Assembly (NCBI GenBank): GCA_025351965.1
Contig: JANXUX010000350.1
Coordinates: 1-54,439 of the forward strand
Reading direction: 5' to 3'
DNA: 54,439 nucleotides
DNA from: Actinomycetes bacterium
Lineage (GTDB): Bacteria; Actinomycetota; Acidimicrobiia; Acidimicrobiales; Ilumatobacteraceae
Part shown: positions 33,553 through 41,711 of the stretch, one piece after another
Position numbering within the stretch: the first letter of the stretch is position 1
Layout of the letters: each line of letters begins with the position of its first letter
Made by a program: the position numbers and the translations under genes
The notes under the pieces: generated by a model
What the model saw: the letters and a program-made list of their open reading frames with translations, nothing else
Told to the model about the DNA's origin: nothing
The model's database searches: none

Positions 33553-35069
33553 ACAGGAATCCGTCCTTCGGGCGCGCTCTCCGCGGCGTCGTCACGCAGC
33601 AGGAACTTGCGGATCTTGCCGACGCTCGTGTGTGGCAACTGGTCGACCAACGTGATGTCACGGGGACGTTTCGCCTTCGTCAACCGTTGGGCGCACCACG
33701 CGTGGAGTGCATCGAGATCGGGTGGCGAGGCGGGATCGGAGGCAACCACGAACGCCACCGGAACCTCGTCGCGGATCTCGTCGGGATGGCCGACGACCGC
33801 GACCTCGAGCACACCGGGGAAGCCGGCGATGACCTGCTCGACCTCGACGGTCGACACGTTCTCGCCAGCCACCTTGAGCACGTCGGAGCGTCGTCCGTCG
33901 AACACGAAGCGCCCGTCGGCGGAGCGATGGGCGCGGTCGCCGGTCAGGAACCAACCGTCGCGAAAGCTCGCGTCCGTCGTCGCCGGGTCGTCGAGGTAGC
34001 CGGCGAAGAGGGTGATGCCGCGATCGCCGCCGACGACGATCTCGCCGCCACGCAGATCGACGACGCAACCCGACGTCGGGTAGCCCATCGCCTCGGGCAA
34101 CGGACCCTCGGCGGGTTCGCTCAACACGGCCGGGATGGTCTCGGTCATCCCGTAGAGCTGACGCGGTGCGCAGCCGAAGAGACCCTTCAGCGTCGCGTGC
34201 TGGTCGCGTGTGATGTTCATCGCGTACCAGCAGTGCTGCAGCGCGACATCGGCGACGGGCGTCGCGCCGCGGCTGAGGATCATCCGGATCGGTGCGGCGA
34301 ACAGGCTTGCGTGCGTCGCCCGGTGGCGAGCCACCTGGGACAGGAAACCACTCGCCGAAAACGTGTGCATCAAGGCCACCGACGCGCCGGCCCAGATCGC
34401 CGAGGCGAAGCTGTAGAACTGCGCGTTCGCGTGGAACAGCGGCAGCACGACGAGTTGGCGGTGCTCGGCGCGCAGTCCGCTCGCCGCCGCCATCGTCGCG
34501 CCGGCGAAGGCATAGTTGGCCTGGGTGATCTCGACGCCCTTGGGCACACCGGTCGTGCCGGACGTGAACATCACCGCGGCACGATCGGTCAGCGCCGGGG
34601 TCGGCCACGTCGAGAGGGCGTCGCCGGCGAACATCGCGAGCACGGTGTCGGCCTCGTCGATCTCGATGATCGTCACGTCGGTGCCGGCCGCCGCAGCACG
34701 GTAGGTCTCGGCTCGACCGGGCGCGCAGAACCCCACGACCGGTCGAGTGCGGCGGATGTGGCCGGCCAGCTCTGGCCCGGCGGCCATTGGATCCGACGGC
34801 ACCAGCCACGCGCCGAGACGGACCGTCGCGATCCAGATCGCGACGAAGCCCGGTGAGTTGGTGAGTGCCACGCTGACCGCGCAGCCGGGCTCGACGCCGA
34901 GCGTGCGCAGCACGTGCGCGCAGCGCGACGTGAGCTCGTCGAAGGCCGCGTAAGTCCACTCGGTGACAGTGCCGTCGGCCCCCTCGAAGACGAGGAAGAT
35001 GTCTGTCGGTGCGCGTTCCACCGAACGCTCCCACGCGTGGTTCAACGTGACAGCGTCCGGCCAGCTCAC
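33549..35069 (-). CDS. AMP-forming acyl-CoA synthetase/ligase
   Basis: A 506-aa ANL-superfamily enzyme. P-loop MFTSGTTGVPKG is near 170, the A5 phrase YGMTETIP near 300, A8 hinge FVFDGRRSDVLKVAGENVS near 400, and the C-terminal catalytic Lys in TSVGKIRK. It is similar in size and order to crotonobetaine/carnitine-CoA ligase CaiC and to 3-hydroxybenzoate-type ligases. It activates a carboxylate to its CoA thioester, probably a ring-cleavage or side-chain acid. Coupled by overlaps with HyuB and the Rieske gene. Confidence 0.93.
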   Translation of the reverse strand: MSWPDAVTLNHAWERSVERAPTDIFLVFEGADGTVTEWTYAAFDELTSRCAHVLRTLGVEPGCAVSVALTNSPGFVAIWIATVRLGAWLVPSDPMAAGPELAGHIRRTRPVVGFCAPGRAETYRAAAAGTDVTIIEIDEADTVLAMFAGDALSTWPTPALTDRAAVMFTSGTTGVPKGVEITQANYAFAGATMAAASGLRAEHRQLVVLPLFHANAQFYSFASAIWAGASVALMHTFSASGFLSQVARHRATHASLFAAPIRMILSRGATPVADVALQHCWYAMNITRDQHATLKGLFGCAPRQLYGMTETIPAVLSEPAEGPLPEAMGYPTSGCVVDLRGGEIVVGGDRGITLFAGYLDDPATTDASFRDGWFLTGDRAHRSADGRFVFDGRRSDVLKVAGENVSTVEVEQVIAGFPGVLEVAVVGHPDEIRDEVPVAFVVASDPASPPDLDALHAWCAQRLTKAKRPRDITLVDQLPHTSVGKIRKFLLRDDAAESAPEGRIPV

Positions 35070-36661
35070 GCGCTGGACTCACTCAGCGCAGGGGCGCCGT
35101 AGCCGCCGCCACCGGGGAGGTCGAGGCGGACGTGATCGCCCGGGGCGAGCGTGACACGGGCCTGGGTGGTGACGTTCTCACCGTTGACCGTGAACGATCC
35201 GGCGGCACCGGCGTCGCCCCCGAAGATGCCCTCCGGTGGCACGGCGAGGCGAGACGTGACTGCGTTCAACTGCCACGGGCGCTCGGTGTCGACGGTGAAC
35301 TCGATCGTCTGGCCGAGGCCACCGATCTGTTGGCCGTTGCCGCCGCTGCCGGTGCGCAGTTCCTTACGGTGGAAGTAGATCGGTGCGGATGCCTCGACGA
35401 CTTCGATCGGCACGGCCGCGATGCCGGTCGGGAACGAGCACGCCGACAGGCCCGACTTGTGGGCACGGGCACCGACGCCACCGGCGTAGGTGAACATCGC
35501 AGTGATGAACGGCCGGCCGTCGGGATGGTTGCCGCTGACCTGCATCGTCCACACCGCACCCGAACCCTCGGCCATCGACTGGTCGGGCTTGATCTGCGCC
35601 AACGCCTTGAGCAGCGCATTCGGCAGGAACATCCCGACGACGTGACGGGCGGTGCACGGCTGCGGTGAGACGGCGTTGACGATGGAGCCGACCGGCGCTT
35701 CGACCTTGATCGGCTCGAGGCTGCCGTGGTTGTTCGGCAGTTCCGGGTTGAGCACCGCTCGGATCGTGAACGTCGTATAGGCGTGGGTGTAGTTCTTGAC
35801 GACGTTGATGCCCGACGCGCTGGCCCCCGACGAGCCCTCGTAGTCGACGAGGATCTCGCCCTTGACGGGGTCGACGGTGATCGCACAGACGATCAGGATC
35901 CGGCTGCCGTCGGTGAGGTCCAGCTCGGCCTGGGCGCGGTACGTGCCGGCCGGCAGCTCGCGGATGCTGGCCCGCGTCGCGGCCTCGGAGCGGGTGATGA
36001 TCTCGTCGGCCAGGGCCTCGATGTCGTCGAGCGAGTGACGATCGCAGAGCGACCGCAGGCGCTGCGCACCGACCTCGCCGGAGGCCATCTGGGCATGGAG
36101 ATCGCCGGCCATGTGGTCGGGCTGGCGGACGTTGGAGAGGATGAACTTCCAGACGTCGGTGTTGCGCTCACCCTGGATCATCAGCCGGCAGATGGGGATC
36201 CAGAGACCCTCCTCGAACACGTCGCGGCCGCCGGCGCCGATGCCGTAGCCGCCGACGTCGGTGTGGTGGATCGTCGAGCCGAAGAACGCAATGACCCGTC
36301 CCTTGCGGAACACCGGGTACAGCACCGTGACATCGAGCAACTGGCCGGCCGTCTTGTAGGGATCGTTGGTGATCAGTACGTCGCCTTCAGCAAGCGAATC
36401 GGTGGGGTACTCCTCGAGCATGGCCGATGCGGCCCGAGCGAGGGAGTTGATGTGACCGGGCGTGCCGGTGACGGCCTGGGCCACCATTCGGCCGCGACGG
36501 TCGAAGACGGCGTTGGCGAGGTCCCCGGCCTCACGCACGATCGGGGAGAACGCGGCGCGCTGCAACGCGCGGGCTTGCTCGTTGACCGTGGCGATCAGGC
36601 TCTGCCAGAGGACTTCGAGCTCGATGGGGTCGAATGTGGGGCTCATGCCTGACTCACTCAT
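35066..36661 (-). CDS. hyuB: hydantoinase/oxoprolinase family, B subunit (HyuB)
   Basis: A 531-aa HyuB-family protein: IELEVLWQSLIATVNEQARALQRAAFSPIVREAGD at the N-terminus, HINSLARA, GDVLITNDPYKTAGQLLD, and GGGGYGAP at the C-terminus are all family marks. With HyuA it forms the ATP-dependent enzyme that opens N-methylhydantoin or 5-oxoproline, or carboxylates ketones (acetone and acetophenone carboxylases). The gene order HyuA then HyuB is the usual one, with an ATGA overlap. Which of these reactions applies is not visible. Confidence 0.93.
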   Translation of the reverse strand: MSESGMSPTFDPIELEVLWQSLIATVNEQARALQRAAFSPIVREAGDLANAVFDRRGRMVAQAVTGTPGHINSLARAASAMLEEYPTDSLAEGDVLITNDPYKTAGQLLDVTVLYPVFRKGRVIAFFGSTIHHTDVGGYGIGAGGRDVFEEGLWIPICRLMIQGERNTDVWKFILSNVRQPDHMAGDLHAQMASGEVGAQRLRSLCDRHSLDDIEALADEIITRSEAATRASIRELPAGTYRAQAELDLTDGSRILIVCAITVDPVKGEILVDYEGSSGASASGINVVKNYTHAYTTFTIRAVLNPELPNNHGSLEPIKVEAPVGSIVNAVSPQPCTARHVVGMFLPNALLKALAQIKPDQSMAEGSGAVWTMQVSGNHPDGRPFITAMFTYAGGVGARAHKSGLSACSFPTGIAAVPIEVVEASAPIYFHRKELRTGSGGNGQQIGGLGQTIEFTVDTERPWQLNAVTSRLAVPPEGIFGGDAGAAGSFTVNGENVTTQARVTLAPGDHVRLDLPGGGGYGAPALSESSA

Positions 36662-38787
36662 TGCGGTGCCTTCCAGTCGGCGATCAGGGATCCGTCCGGG
36701 GCGACGACAACGGTCCAGTTCGGTCGGATCACCGCGGTCGTCTCACGCTCTTCGACGATGACCGGACCAACGATGGTCTGGCCGACGCCGAGGTCGGTGC
36801 GCCGGTAGACCGGCGTCTCGTGCAGTGCCCCAGCCCGGGTGAACCGCACGAGACGCCGGCCTGTGGCGGCACCCACGGTCGTACCGACGGTTGCCGTCGG
36901 CTCGACCGGGTGTGCGGCTGCGAACGCCGAGAGCCGCCAGGTGACCGCCTCGATGCCGACATCGGGGATCGTGAGCCCATAGATACGCCGATAGTCGGTC
37001 TCGAATTGCAGGGTCACCTGGGCGTCGGTCGCCGGCCACACGTCGCCCTCGCCGAACCAGAGCGTGATCTCGTTGCCCTGGCCGAGGTAGCGGGCGTCGA
37101 GGCCGTAGCGGAAGTTGATCTGCTCGAGACGCACACCGGCGGCGCTGAGCACGCGGACACCCTCGGCGCGCAGCTCGTCGAGCAACGCGTCACGATCTGC
37201 TGGCGAGATGGTCGCCAACGGACGGACCATGCTGCGCGCGAGGTCGATGCGCACCGGGGTGACGAGCGTGCCGAACGCAGAGAGCACGCTGGCGTTGGTC
37301 GGGAACACCACCCGGGTGGACTCGAGTAGCTCGGCCACGCCACACGCGTGGATCGGGCCGGCACCGCCGAACGCGAGCACGGTCACGCCGCGCAGGTCTT
37401 CGCCCTGCTCGACGGCGTGCATACGCGACGCGGCCGCCATGTTCTGGTTGACGAGCTCGTGGATGCCGGCGGCGGTGTCGCCGATCGGCAGACCGAGCTG
37501 GGCCGCCACCGAGGCGAGTGCGGACCGGTTGGCCTCGAGGTCGAGGGGCATGTCACCACCGAGGAAGTACTCGGCGTCGAGCAGGCCGAGCTCGAGGTCG
37601 GCGTCGGTGACCGCTGGGCGGGCACCGCCGCGGCCATAGCAGGCGGGGCCGGGATCGGCGCCGGAGGACTCCGGGCCGACCTTGAGCAGACCCAGCTCGT
37701 CGAGCCGGGCGAGGCTGCCCCCGCCGGCACCGATTTCGACGAGGTCGACGGACGGTACCGACACCGGGAAGCCGGAGCCCTTCTTGAAGCGGTAGATGCG
37801 GGCGACCTCGAATGTGTTCGTCAGCTGGGGCTCGAAGTCGGTGATCAGGCACGACTTGGCGGTGGTACCGCCCATGTCGAAGCACAGCAGTCGCTCCTCG
37901 CCGAGGCGGCGGGCGAACCAGCTGCCGGCCAGCGCGCCGGCCGCGGGACCGGATTCGACGAGACGGATCGGCGACTGCGCGGCATCTTCGGCGGCGACCA
38001 CGCCGCCGTTGGACAGCATCATCAGCACCGAACCGCCGAAGCCTTCGGCGGCGAGCCACTTCTGCAGTTCGTCGAGGTATGGCCCGATGACCGGCATCGT
38101 CGCTGCGTTGCACGCTGTCGTGATCATGCGCGGGTACTCGCGGATCTGCGGCGAGATGTCCGACGAGATGCACACCGGCACACCGAGCTCGCGACGCAAG
38201 TGCTCGGCGATCACCCGCTCGTTGGCGGGGTTGGCGTAGGAGTTGATCAGGCAGACGCCGACGGCCTCGACGCCTGCGGCGCGGAGCTGGTCGGTGATGA
38301 GGTTCATATCTTCGGCGGAGGGGACGGCCACGACCTGGCCGAGGGCGTTGGTGCGCTCGGCGATCTCGACGACGCGGTCACGCGGGACCGGGGGCGCCGG
38401 GAACTCGATCTGGAGGTCGTACATGTCGTAGCGGTGCTCGTCGCGGATCTCGAGCGTGTCGCCGAAGCCCGATGTCGTGACGACGCCAGCCTTGCCGATC
38501 TTGCCCTCGATCAGTGCGTTGGTGATCAGTGTCGTCGCATGCACGATCGGCGCGGTGATGTCCGCGGGACGAACGCCGGCCTTGGCGAGCAGTTGGCGGA
38601 CACCCGTGCGCACACCGTCGAGCGGCGCCCTCGGTGTCGTCAGGGTCTTCTCCACGACGACGCGCCCGGACGTGGCATCGAGCAGGACGAGGTCGGTGAA
38701 CGTGCCACCGATGTCGACGGCCAGACGCCAGTCCGGCGAGACGCCGGACGTGGTCGGAGTGCTGACGGCGATGGTGACGTCGCTCAT
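36658..38787 (-). CDS. hyuA: hydantoinase/oxoprolinase family, A subunit (HyuA)
   Basis: A 709-aa ATP-binding subunit. The ASKHA-type phosphate-1 loop VDIGGTFTDLVLLD is at residue 25, HATTLITNALIEGK near 90, CFDMGGTTAKSCLI near 310 and AFGGAGPIHACGVAELL near 480. The length fits the bacterial HyuA group. It uses ATP to activate a lactam, imide or ketone for hydrolysis or carboxylation by HyuB. Placed between the cupin and HyuB genes with 4-bp overlaps at both ends. Confidence 0.94.
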   Translation of the reverse strand: MSDVTIAVSTPTTSGVSPDWRLAVDIGGTFTDLVLLDATSGRVVVEKTLTTPRAPLDGVRTGVRQLLAKAGVRPADITAPIVHATTLITNALIEGKIGKAGVVTTSGFGDTLEIRDEHRYDMYDLQIEFPAPPVPRDRVVEIAERTNALGQVVAVPSAEDMNLITDQLRAAGVEAVGVCLINSYANPANERVIAEHLRRELGVPVCISSDISPQIREYPRMITTACNAATMPVIGPYLDELQKWLAAEGFGGSVLMMLSNGGVVAAEDAAQSPIRLVESGPAAGALAGSWFARRLGEERLLCFDMGGTTAKSCLITDFEPQLTNTFEVARIYRFKKGSGFPVSVPSVDLVEIGAGGGSLARLDELGLLKVGPESSGADPGPACYGRGGARPAVTDADLELGLLDAEYFLGGDMPLDLEANRSALASVAAQLGLPIGDTAAGIHELVNQNMAAASRMHAVEQGEDLRGVTVLAFGGAGPIHACGVAELLESTRVVFPTNASVLSAFGTLVTPVRIDLARSMVRPLATISPADRDALLDELRAEGVRVLSAAGVRLEQINFRYGLDARYLGQGNEITLWFGEGDVWPATDAQVTLQFETDYRRIYGLTIPDVGIEAVTWRLSAFAAAHPVEPTATVGTTVGAATGRRLVRFTRAGALHETPVYRRTDLGVGQTIVGPVIVEERETTAVIRPNWTVVVAPDGSLIADWKAPQ

Positions 38788-39206
38788 GATCCGGTCACCG
38801 TCCGCGGCGGTGCGAAGACATCGAGGATCCAGACTTCGTTCATCTCGTCGTCCCCGATGAACTTGCTGTCGCCGTGCCAGATGTTGACCCCGGCGAGGTA
38901 CGCCTCTCCGGCGCCGAGAGTCACCCGGCGGTCGTCGTCCGGATCACCGATCCGGAAGTCGAGTGCGCCGCGCATGATCACCCCGAGCTGCTCGTTGGCG
39001 GTGTGGCTGTGCAGGATCGATCCAGCGGAGCCGCCGGTGATCCGCCAGAACCACAGCTCGAGGTGCTCACCGATGATGACGCGACGGCGGAAGCCGGGGC
39101 GGTCGGTCTCGATGAACTCGTCCTCCTCGAAGAAGTAGCAGTAGTGCTCGGCGCCAGGTCCCGTCGGTGGGTTGCCAGGCGTGTCGTTGTCGGTTTCGGT
39201 AGTCAC
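38784..39206 (-). CDS. cupin-domain protein
   Basis: A 140-aa single cupin. The first motif is SILHSHTANEQLGVIMRGALDFRIGD, with His-x-His and Glu/Gln-type metal residues, and the second is AYLAGVNIWHGDSK with a His. This supports a metal-bound small-molecule enzyme or sensor. Family members beside ring-oxidation genes include isomerases, dioxygenases and lyases. It overlaps GntR and HyuA genes by 4 bp each, so it belongs to the operon. Step unknown. Confidence 0.87.
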   Translation of the reverse strand: MTTETDNDTPGNPPTGPGAEHYCYFFEEDEFIETDRPGFRRRVIIGEHLELWFWRITGGSAGSILHSHTANEQLGVIMRGALDFRIGDPDDDRRVTLGAGEAYLAGVNIWHGDSKFIGDDEMNEVWILDVFAPPRTVTGS

Positions 39207-39907
39207 AACAGACGCTCCACCATGCGACGTTCGACATCGTCCAGGTGGGCCACGACGGCTGAGACAGCCTTACGGGTGTGGCCTTTGACGACGGCGTCTG
39301 CAATGGCTTGATGGGCCACCAGCGACGAGGTCACGATGTCCGTGACCTCGCTGCGGTTGACCTCTGCGTACAGCAAGGACGCGAGGTCGCCGGAGCGGAA
39401 GAGTGCGGCGAGGGCCTTGCTGTGGACCTCGTTGAGCAAAGGGTTGCCACAGGCCCGGCCGAGGGCGGAGTGGAAGCGGTGGTCGAGCTCGCGGAACACC
39501 TCGAGATCGGTGGTCATCTGTTCGGCGATCGAGGCGATCTCCTCACGCTGGTCGTCTGTCGCCCGGCGTGCGGCGAAGTCGGCGATGGCCGGCTCGATGA
39601 CCTGACGGACCTCGAACAGCTGGGTGACGAGCGTCTTGCGGTCATCCCCGGTGAAGTTGACGTCGGGGAGGCGCTCGGCCACGACGGACCGGTTGCCGCG
39701 GCGCTCGATGTAGCCGGCGATGACTAGACCCTGGATGGCTTCGCGCACCGAAGTGCGCGCGACGCCGAACTCCTGGCAGAGGACGCGCTCGGCCGGTAGC
39801 GGTGTGCCGGGGGCGAGTTGGCCGGTGTGGATCGCGTCGGCGAGGCGCTGGCGGATCTCCGCCGAGACGGTCACGCGCGCGACAGGGTCGAACGAGGAGC
39901 CGCTCAC
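39203..39907 (-). CDS. GntR-family regulator, FCD class
   Basis: A 234-aa regulator; I start at a GTG that overlaps the VOC gene stop (GTGA). The N-terminal winged helix (15-80) has LPAERVLCQEFGVARTSVREAIQGL and IERRGNRSVV. The C-terminal 150 residues are the all-helical FCD ligand domain, with ELDHRFHSALGRACGNPLL carrying metal/ligand His residues. FCD GntR proteins bind TGGTCnGACCA-like palindromes, and five such sites are present here, two directly upstream of this operon. It probably represses the island until a pathway intermediate binds, including its own synthesis. Confidence 0.93.
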   Translation of the reverse strand: MSGSSFDPVARVTVSAEIRQRLADAIHTGQLAPGTPLPAERVLCQEFGVARTSVREAIQGLVIAGYIERRGNRSVVAERLPDVNFTGDDRKTLVTQLFEVRQVIEPAIADFAARRATDDQREEIASIAEQMTTDLEVFRELDHRFHSALGRACGNPLLNEVHSKALAALFRSGDLASLLYAEVNRSEVTDIVTSSLVAHQAIADAVVKGHTRKAVSAVVAHLDDVERRMVERLL

Positions 39908-40401
39908 GATGCGCTCGAGTCGGCGAGCAGCGGATCGAAGTGAGCGCGCTCTGCGGCGATGTCCAGTGGGCGGACGATGGCCTGGTGCTCGGCCTCGCCC
40001 CAGTGCGCTGCGGGGACCAGCCACATGACCTCGAACTCGAGGCCGTCGGGATCCATCGCGTAGAGGCTCTTGTTCGCGCCGTGGTCACTGGCGCCCTTCA
40101 ACGCGCCGGCCGCGGCGAGGCGCTCGCGCATCTCGTCCAACTCGGCGAGGGTGGGCACCTCCCAGGCGATGTGGTACATCCCGACCGTACGCTGACCGGC
40201 TTCGCTGGGCGCTGCACCGTCGCCGATGCTGAAGAACGCGATGTCGTGGTGGTTGTCCGACGCCGGAGCACGCATGAAAACGAACGCTCCGGTCGGGTGA
40301 TCGACGACAGTGGAGAAGCCGAGCACCTCCTCGTAGAACCGCTGGGTGCGACGCGCATCACGCACGTACAACACTGCGTGGTTCATGCCTGTGATCGGCA
40401 C
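39904..40401 (-). CDS. VOC-family extradiol-dioxygenase-like protein
   Basis: A 165-aa VOC protein. I start at GTG 40401, which has a GGGAGG ribosome site five bases upstream; an ATG five codons later is the other option. Metal ligands seen: His in MNHAVLYV, His in MYHIAWEV and Glu in LEFEVMW, the H/H/E set of type I extradiol dioxygenases. The C-terminus is longer than in glyoxalase I. It is the first gene of the main minus-strand operon, after two operators, so it may perform an early ring-opening step. Confidence 0.88.
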   Translation of the reverse strand: MPITGMNHAVLYVRDARRTQRFYEEVLGFSTVVDHPTGAFVFMRAPASDNHHDIAFFSIGDGAAPSEAGQRTVGMYHIAWEVPTLAELDEMRERLAAAGALKGASDHGANKSLYAMDPDGLEFEVMWLVPAAHWGEAEHQAIVRPLDIAAERAHFDPLLADSSAS

Positions 40402-40420
40402 ACTTCCCTCCCAAAGGCTC

Positions 40421-40467
40421 GGACTGCCACTGTTGGACTGCCACTGTTGGACTGCAAGGTTGGACTG
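40421..40467. repeat. tandem GGACTG repeats in the main operon's leader
   Basis: Two identical 14-bp units (GGACTGCCACTGTT) are followed by a diverged third (GGACTGCAAGGTT) and a fourth GGACTG that runs into the operator. They lie between promoter and start of the VOC gene, so they would be transcribed. The four-fold repeat of a half-site-like hexamer suggests either slippage or extra contacts for a regulator. Confidence 0.75.
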
Positions 40468-40480
40468 ATGGTCAGACCAT
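40468..40480. promoter_or_regulatory. GntR/FCD-type operator 3 (ATGGTCAGACCAT)
   Basis: A perfect 13-bp palindrome. It overlaps the predicted -10 of the leftward promoter, so bound repressor would exclude polymerase. Its centre is 40 bp from that of operator 4, close to four helical turns, a spacing that allows two dimers on the same DNA face. Confidence 0.8.
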
Positions 40481-40504
40481 AGTCGCGGACTCCGAGTCGC
40501 GCAA
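40476..40504 (-). promoter_or_regulatory. predicted sigma-A promoter of the main catabolic operon
   Basis: On the minus strand TTGCGC (40499-40504) and TATGGT (40476-40481) are 17 bp apart. The -10 hexamer overlaps operator 3 and operator 4 is just upstream of the -35. The leader to the VOC start is about 70 bases and contains the tandem repeats. Confidence 0.6.
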
Positions 40505-40507
40505 GGC

Positions 40508-40520
40508 TTGGTCAGACCAA
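40508..40520. promoter_or_regulatory. GntR/FCD-type operator 4 (TTGGTCAGACCAA)
   Basis: A perfect 13-bp palindrome in the gap between the acetamidase stop and the main operon's promoter. It is the reverse-complement equivalent of operator 1. With operator 3 it makes a tandem pair. Confidence 0.8.
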
Positions 40521-40537
40521 CATCGCAAGGCGGCGGG

Positions 40538-41611
40538 TCAGATGAAGATGTTGCGGGCGATGCCGGCGTGGCAGCCGAGCGTGCCGTCCACGACCTGGGT
40601 GACGCCGAGGTCCATCGCCACAGACGACAGCGAGTAGGCGTCATCAGCGGTGAGGTCGAGGTGGGTCTGCATCAGCCACAGCATCTGCTCGGCGGCCATC
40701 TTCATCGCTTCGTTCAAGTCCACTCCGAAGCCGTGGGTGTACCAATGACTGGCGGTCTCGAGCAGCGGCGAGGTGATGCCGATGCCCTTGACGACCGAGA
40801 CCTGGATGGTGGCGGTGAGCGACGCCTCGATCGCCGTACCGCAGATCTCGCCGTCGCCCTGGGCGAAGTGCGGATCTCCGACGTACAGGTTCCCGCCCGG
40901 GGTGAACACCGGGTAGCACATCGTCGCTCCGGGGCCGACACGCCAGTTGTCGACGTTGCCTCCGTACACGCCCGGCGGTATGGACGACAGCTTGCCGCTC
41001 TCGGCCGGGGCCACACCCATCACGCCGAAGTGCGGGCGAACGGGCACGCTGACGACGCGACTGAACGGTTGGCGAGCCTCGGCGTTCGGCTCGCTGATCA
41101 CACCCGGCAGGTCGTACATCGGTCGCGCCGTGAAGTCGAAGGCGAACTCGGGATGGGCATGTGCGCAGAAGTCGGGGCCCATCTCGTCGAGCCCGTAGAT
41201 GGTGATCCGCTCCTTGGCGAACGTGGAGTAGAGCAAGCCCCAGTTGGCAGCACAGTTCGAGCCGTGCGGCAGCCGTGGCTTCATGTCGAGAATGCGCACC
41301 ACGAGCGTGTCGCCGACCTCGGCACCCTCGACCGCGACCGGGCCGGTGAGGATGTGTACGCCCGGCCCGCGCTCGACTTCGGGGATGGCCGCCCAGATCG
41401 CCGTGATGCCGTCGTCCATGAGCAGGTCCGGGGCGTCGCCTGCGTGGTGGGTGATGGCCTCGATCTCCACCGTGTCGCCGCTACGGATCGTCAGCCGCGC
41501 CGGCTCGTCCCGGTCGATGTAGCCCCAGTACACCGTCTCCGGCGTGGCCGGCAGGTGATGGTGCGTGCCCGAGGCGCGGTGCGGCACAGATGCAGTGATG
41601 TCCAGAGCCAT
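40538..41611 (-). CDS. acetamidase/formamidase family hydrolase
   Basis: A 357-aa FmdA/AmdA-family enzyme (PF03069): GYIDRDEPARLTIRSGDTVEIEA, HILTGPVAVEGAEVGDTLVV, MGVAPAESGKLSSIPPGVYGGNVDN and VGDPHFAQGDGEICGTAIE are the family landmarks. It hydrolyses formamide or short amides to an acid and ammonia in the cytoplasm. Operator 5 lies 56 bp upstream. It stops just before operator 4, on the same strand as the main operon but probably with its own promoter. A role in freeing nitrogen from a ring-cleavage product is an inference. Confidence 0.94.
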   Translation of the reverse strand: MALDITASVPHRASGTHHHLPATPETVYWGYIDRDEPARLTIRSGDTVEIEAITHHAGDAPDLLMDDGITAIWAAIPEVERGPGVHILTGPVAVEGAEVGDTLVVRILDMKPRLPHGSNCAANWGLLYSTFAKERITIYGLDEMGPDFCAHAHPEFAFDFTARPMYDLPGVISEPNAEARQPFSRVVSVPVRPHFGVMGVAPAESGKLSSIPPGVYGGNVDNWRVGPGATMCYPVFTPGGNLYVGDPHFAQGDGEICGTAIEASLTATIQVSVVKGIGITSPLLETASHWYTHGFGVDLNEAMKMAAEQMLWLMQTHLDLTADDAYSLSSVAMDLGVTQVVDGTLGCHAGIARNIFI

Positions 41612-41666
41612 GGGCGATCACGGTAAGACGCGCAGATGAACGGCGTGTTTCCCACCCTTGAACGCC

Positions 41667-41679
41667 GTGGTCTGACCAT
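41667..41679. promoter_or_regulatory. GntR/FCD-type operator 5 (core TGGTCTGACCA) upstream of the amidase
   Basis: The 11-bp core is a perfect palindrome about a central T. An extra half-site, TGACCAA, follows at 41681-41687. The site stands between the amidase start and the diguanylate cyclase stop, so it most likely controls the amidase gene. Confidence 0.72.
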
Positions 41680-41711
41680 CTGACCAAGACGGATGGTGCT
41701 CCGCGACGCGA

